Source: Candidatus Eiseniibacteriota bacterium
GTDB lineage: Bacteria; Joyebacterota; Joyebacteria; Joyebacterales; Joyebacteraceae
Direction of reading: 5' to 3'
Assembly (NCBI GenBank): GCA_030610515.1
Contig: JAUWRQ010000058.1
Coordinates: forward strand, 1-6,778
DNA length: 6,778 nt
In this document: positions 5,889-6,778 of the stretch, piece by piece
Position numbering within the stretch: the first letter of the stretch is position 1
How the letters are laid out: each line of letters starts with the position of its first letter
Notes under the pieces: generated by a model
The model's input: only the letters and a program-made list of their open reading frames with translations
Database searches by the model: none
What the model was told of the DNA's origin: nothing
Made by a program: the position numbers and the translations under genes

Positions 5889-6778
5889 ATGGAAAACCCG
5901 GAGCACAGCAGCGTTCAGCCTGAAGCGGCGGAGGCATCCGCCGACGAGAACCTGCTTCACGTAGCGAAGCAGACTTCGGGCGTCATGACGTTCCGCGTGG
6001 TCGGCATGGCCCTGGGCCTGGCGTCGAACATCGTCTTCGCGAGATTCCTCGGCGCAGAACTGCTCGGCGTGTTCGTGCAGGCTTCGACGACGCTCCTGCT
6101 GGTGTCGCTCCTGGCGTCCTTCGGCATGGGTCACACGTTCGTTCGGTTCATACCGGTGCGCCTCAGTCGAGGCGACAAGGCGGGAGCCGCAGACATATTC
6201 AGGCTCGGTGTATGGACGATCCTCGCAACCAGCATTGGGTTCGGCGTTCTCATTTTCGCCCTGAGAGGCGTCATCGCCGGACCCATCTTCAAGGAACCGC
6301 TGCTCCTTCCCATCTTGCCGCTCGTCTCGATAGGAACCGTCGGCGCCACCTTCCAACTGGTTCTCGGCCTGACGCTGCGCTCGCTCAAGAAGACCGCACA
6401 GGAATCGCTCTGCCTGGAGGTCGTCAACAAGACCGCCAAGCTCGCGATATTCCTGGTGTTGATGGCGTTCGGACTCAGGCTCGCCGGCCTCGCTGTGGCA
6501 CTCGTGGCAGCGTATTTCGTCGCGGCCGGAGCCATGCTCTTTCTCATCGTCCGACAGTCGCCGTTTCTGCTGTCCGGACCTTCGACCATGTCCGTCACGC
6601 GGCGCGAGATCGCGGCATTCAGCTCGGTCGCGCTCCTGGTAGGATTCATGAATTACAGCCTGTCCATCTCCGACAGGGTCATGCTCGGCATGCTGGGCAC
6701 GTCCGAGGACGTAGGCATCTACAACATCGCGTTTCTGATCTCCAACATCCTCACCCTCGTCTTCATGGGGTTCAACTC
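5889..6778 (+). CDS. Wzx/MOP-type polysaccharide (oligosaccharide) flippase, 3' end missing
   Basis: The frame is open to the window edge: 296 complete codons, about two thirds of a typical 430-500-residue flippase. After a hydrophilic, Glu-rich N-terminus (about 1-28) it is strongly hydrophobic, with membrane segments at roughly 33-50, 60-80, 106-126, 136-162, 183-200, 202-221, 243-260 and 274-294. Family-like features include VFARFLGAELLGVF (49-62), the FGMGHTFVRFIP turn (78-89) and the conserved SDRVMLGMLGTSEDVGIYNIAF region (261-282), typical of Wzx/RfbX and related MOP exporters. These inner-membrane proteins flip undecaprenyl-diphosphate-linked glycan units to the periplasm. The position downstream of three cytoplasmic enzymes suggests it exports the glycan they modify. 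GAGG at 5880-5883 supports the ATG at 5889. The specific glycan (O-antigen, capsule or exopolysaccharide) cannot be told from this fragment. Confidence 0.92.
   Translation, partial: MENPEHSSVQPEAAEASADENLLHVAKQTSGVMTFRVVGMALGLASNIVFARFLGAELLGVFVQASTTLLLVSLLASFGMGHTFVRFIPVRLSRGDKAGAADIFRLGVWTILATSIGFGVLIFALRGVIAGPIFKEPLLLPILPLVSIGTVGATFQLVLGLTLRSLKKTAQESLCLEVVNKTAKLAIFLVLMAFGLRLAGLAVALVAAYFVAAGAMLFLIVRQSPFLLSGPSTMSVTRREIAAFSSVALLVGFMNYSLSISDRVMLGMLGTSEDVGIYNIAFLISNILTLVFMGFN

Noticed and set aside
5577..6356. A 259-codon minus-strand open frame antisense to the hydrolase and flippase genes
   Set aside because: It covers the hydrolase triad residues and flippase membrane segments on the opposite strand, and its own translation is charged and featureless.
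1..6778. CRISPR array, tRNA, rRNA, insertion sequence or phage attachment site
   Set aside because: No regularly spaced repeats, cloverleaf sequence, transposase motif or terminal inverted repeats were seen on either strand.

Overview
The window is G+C-rich bacterial DNA with strongly G/C-biased third codon positions. It has two divergent transcription units separated by about 430 bp. The combination of a secreted gingipain-type (C25) protease with a glycan-export cluster suggests a Gram-negative bacterium, perhaps of the FCB group or one of the uncultured high-GC phyla that often carry C25 proteases. That placement is inference: no rRNA or other marker gene is present.

Left third (1-2149, minus strand): one uninterrupted reading frame that runs off the left edge. 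It encodes the first 716 residues of a secreted C25 cysteine peptidase: signal peptide, C25-type propeptide, catalytic domain with the His/Cys pair, then Ig-like repeats. The C-terminus, where a secretion or sorting domain would lie, is outside the window.

Intergenic region (2150-2582): it holds a well-formed sigma70-type promoter for the protease (TTGAAG, 17 bp, TATAAT with an extended -10 TG), a perfect 9-bp inverted repeat at the predicted transcription start, a smaller hairpin in the leader, a degenerate 27-bp tandem repeat, and a candidate promoter reading right.

Right two thirds (2583-6778, plus strand): four co-directional genes. The first three overlap by 4 and 8 nt, so they are almost certainly translationally coupled. 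They encode (1) a 459-residue protein with a nucleotidyltransferase-like N-terminal domain and a TTG start, (2) a 387-residue alkaline-phosphatase-superfamily phosphodiesterase or phosphotransferase with all expected metal ligands, and (3) a 237-residue alpha/beta hydrolase with a Ser-Asp-His triad. After a 60-bp gap comes (4) a Wzx/MOP-type polysaccharide flippase, cut by the right edge. None of the first three has a signal peptide or membrane anchor, so they probably act in the cytoplasm on a glycan precursor or its activated donor before the flippase exports it. This nucleotidyltransferase / AlkP-fold enzyme / alpha-beta hydrolase trio beside a flippase is not a module I can name, and it is the best candidate here for an undescribed system.
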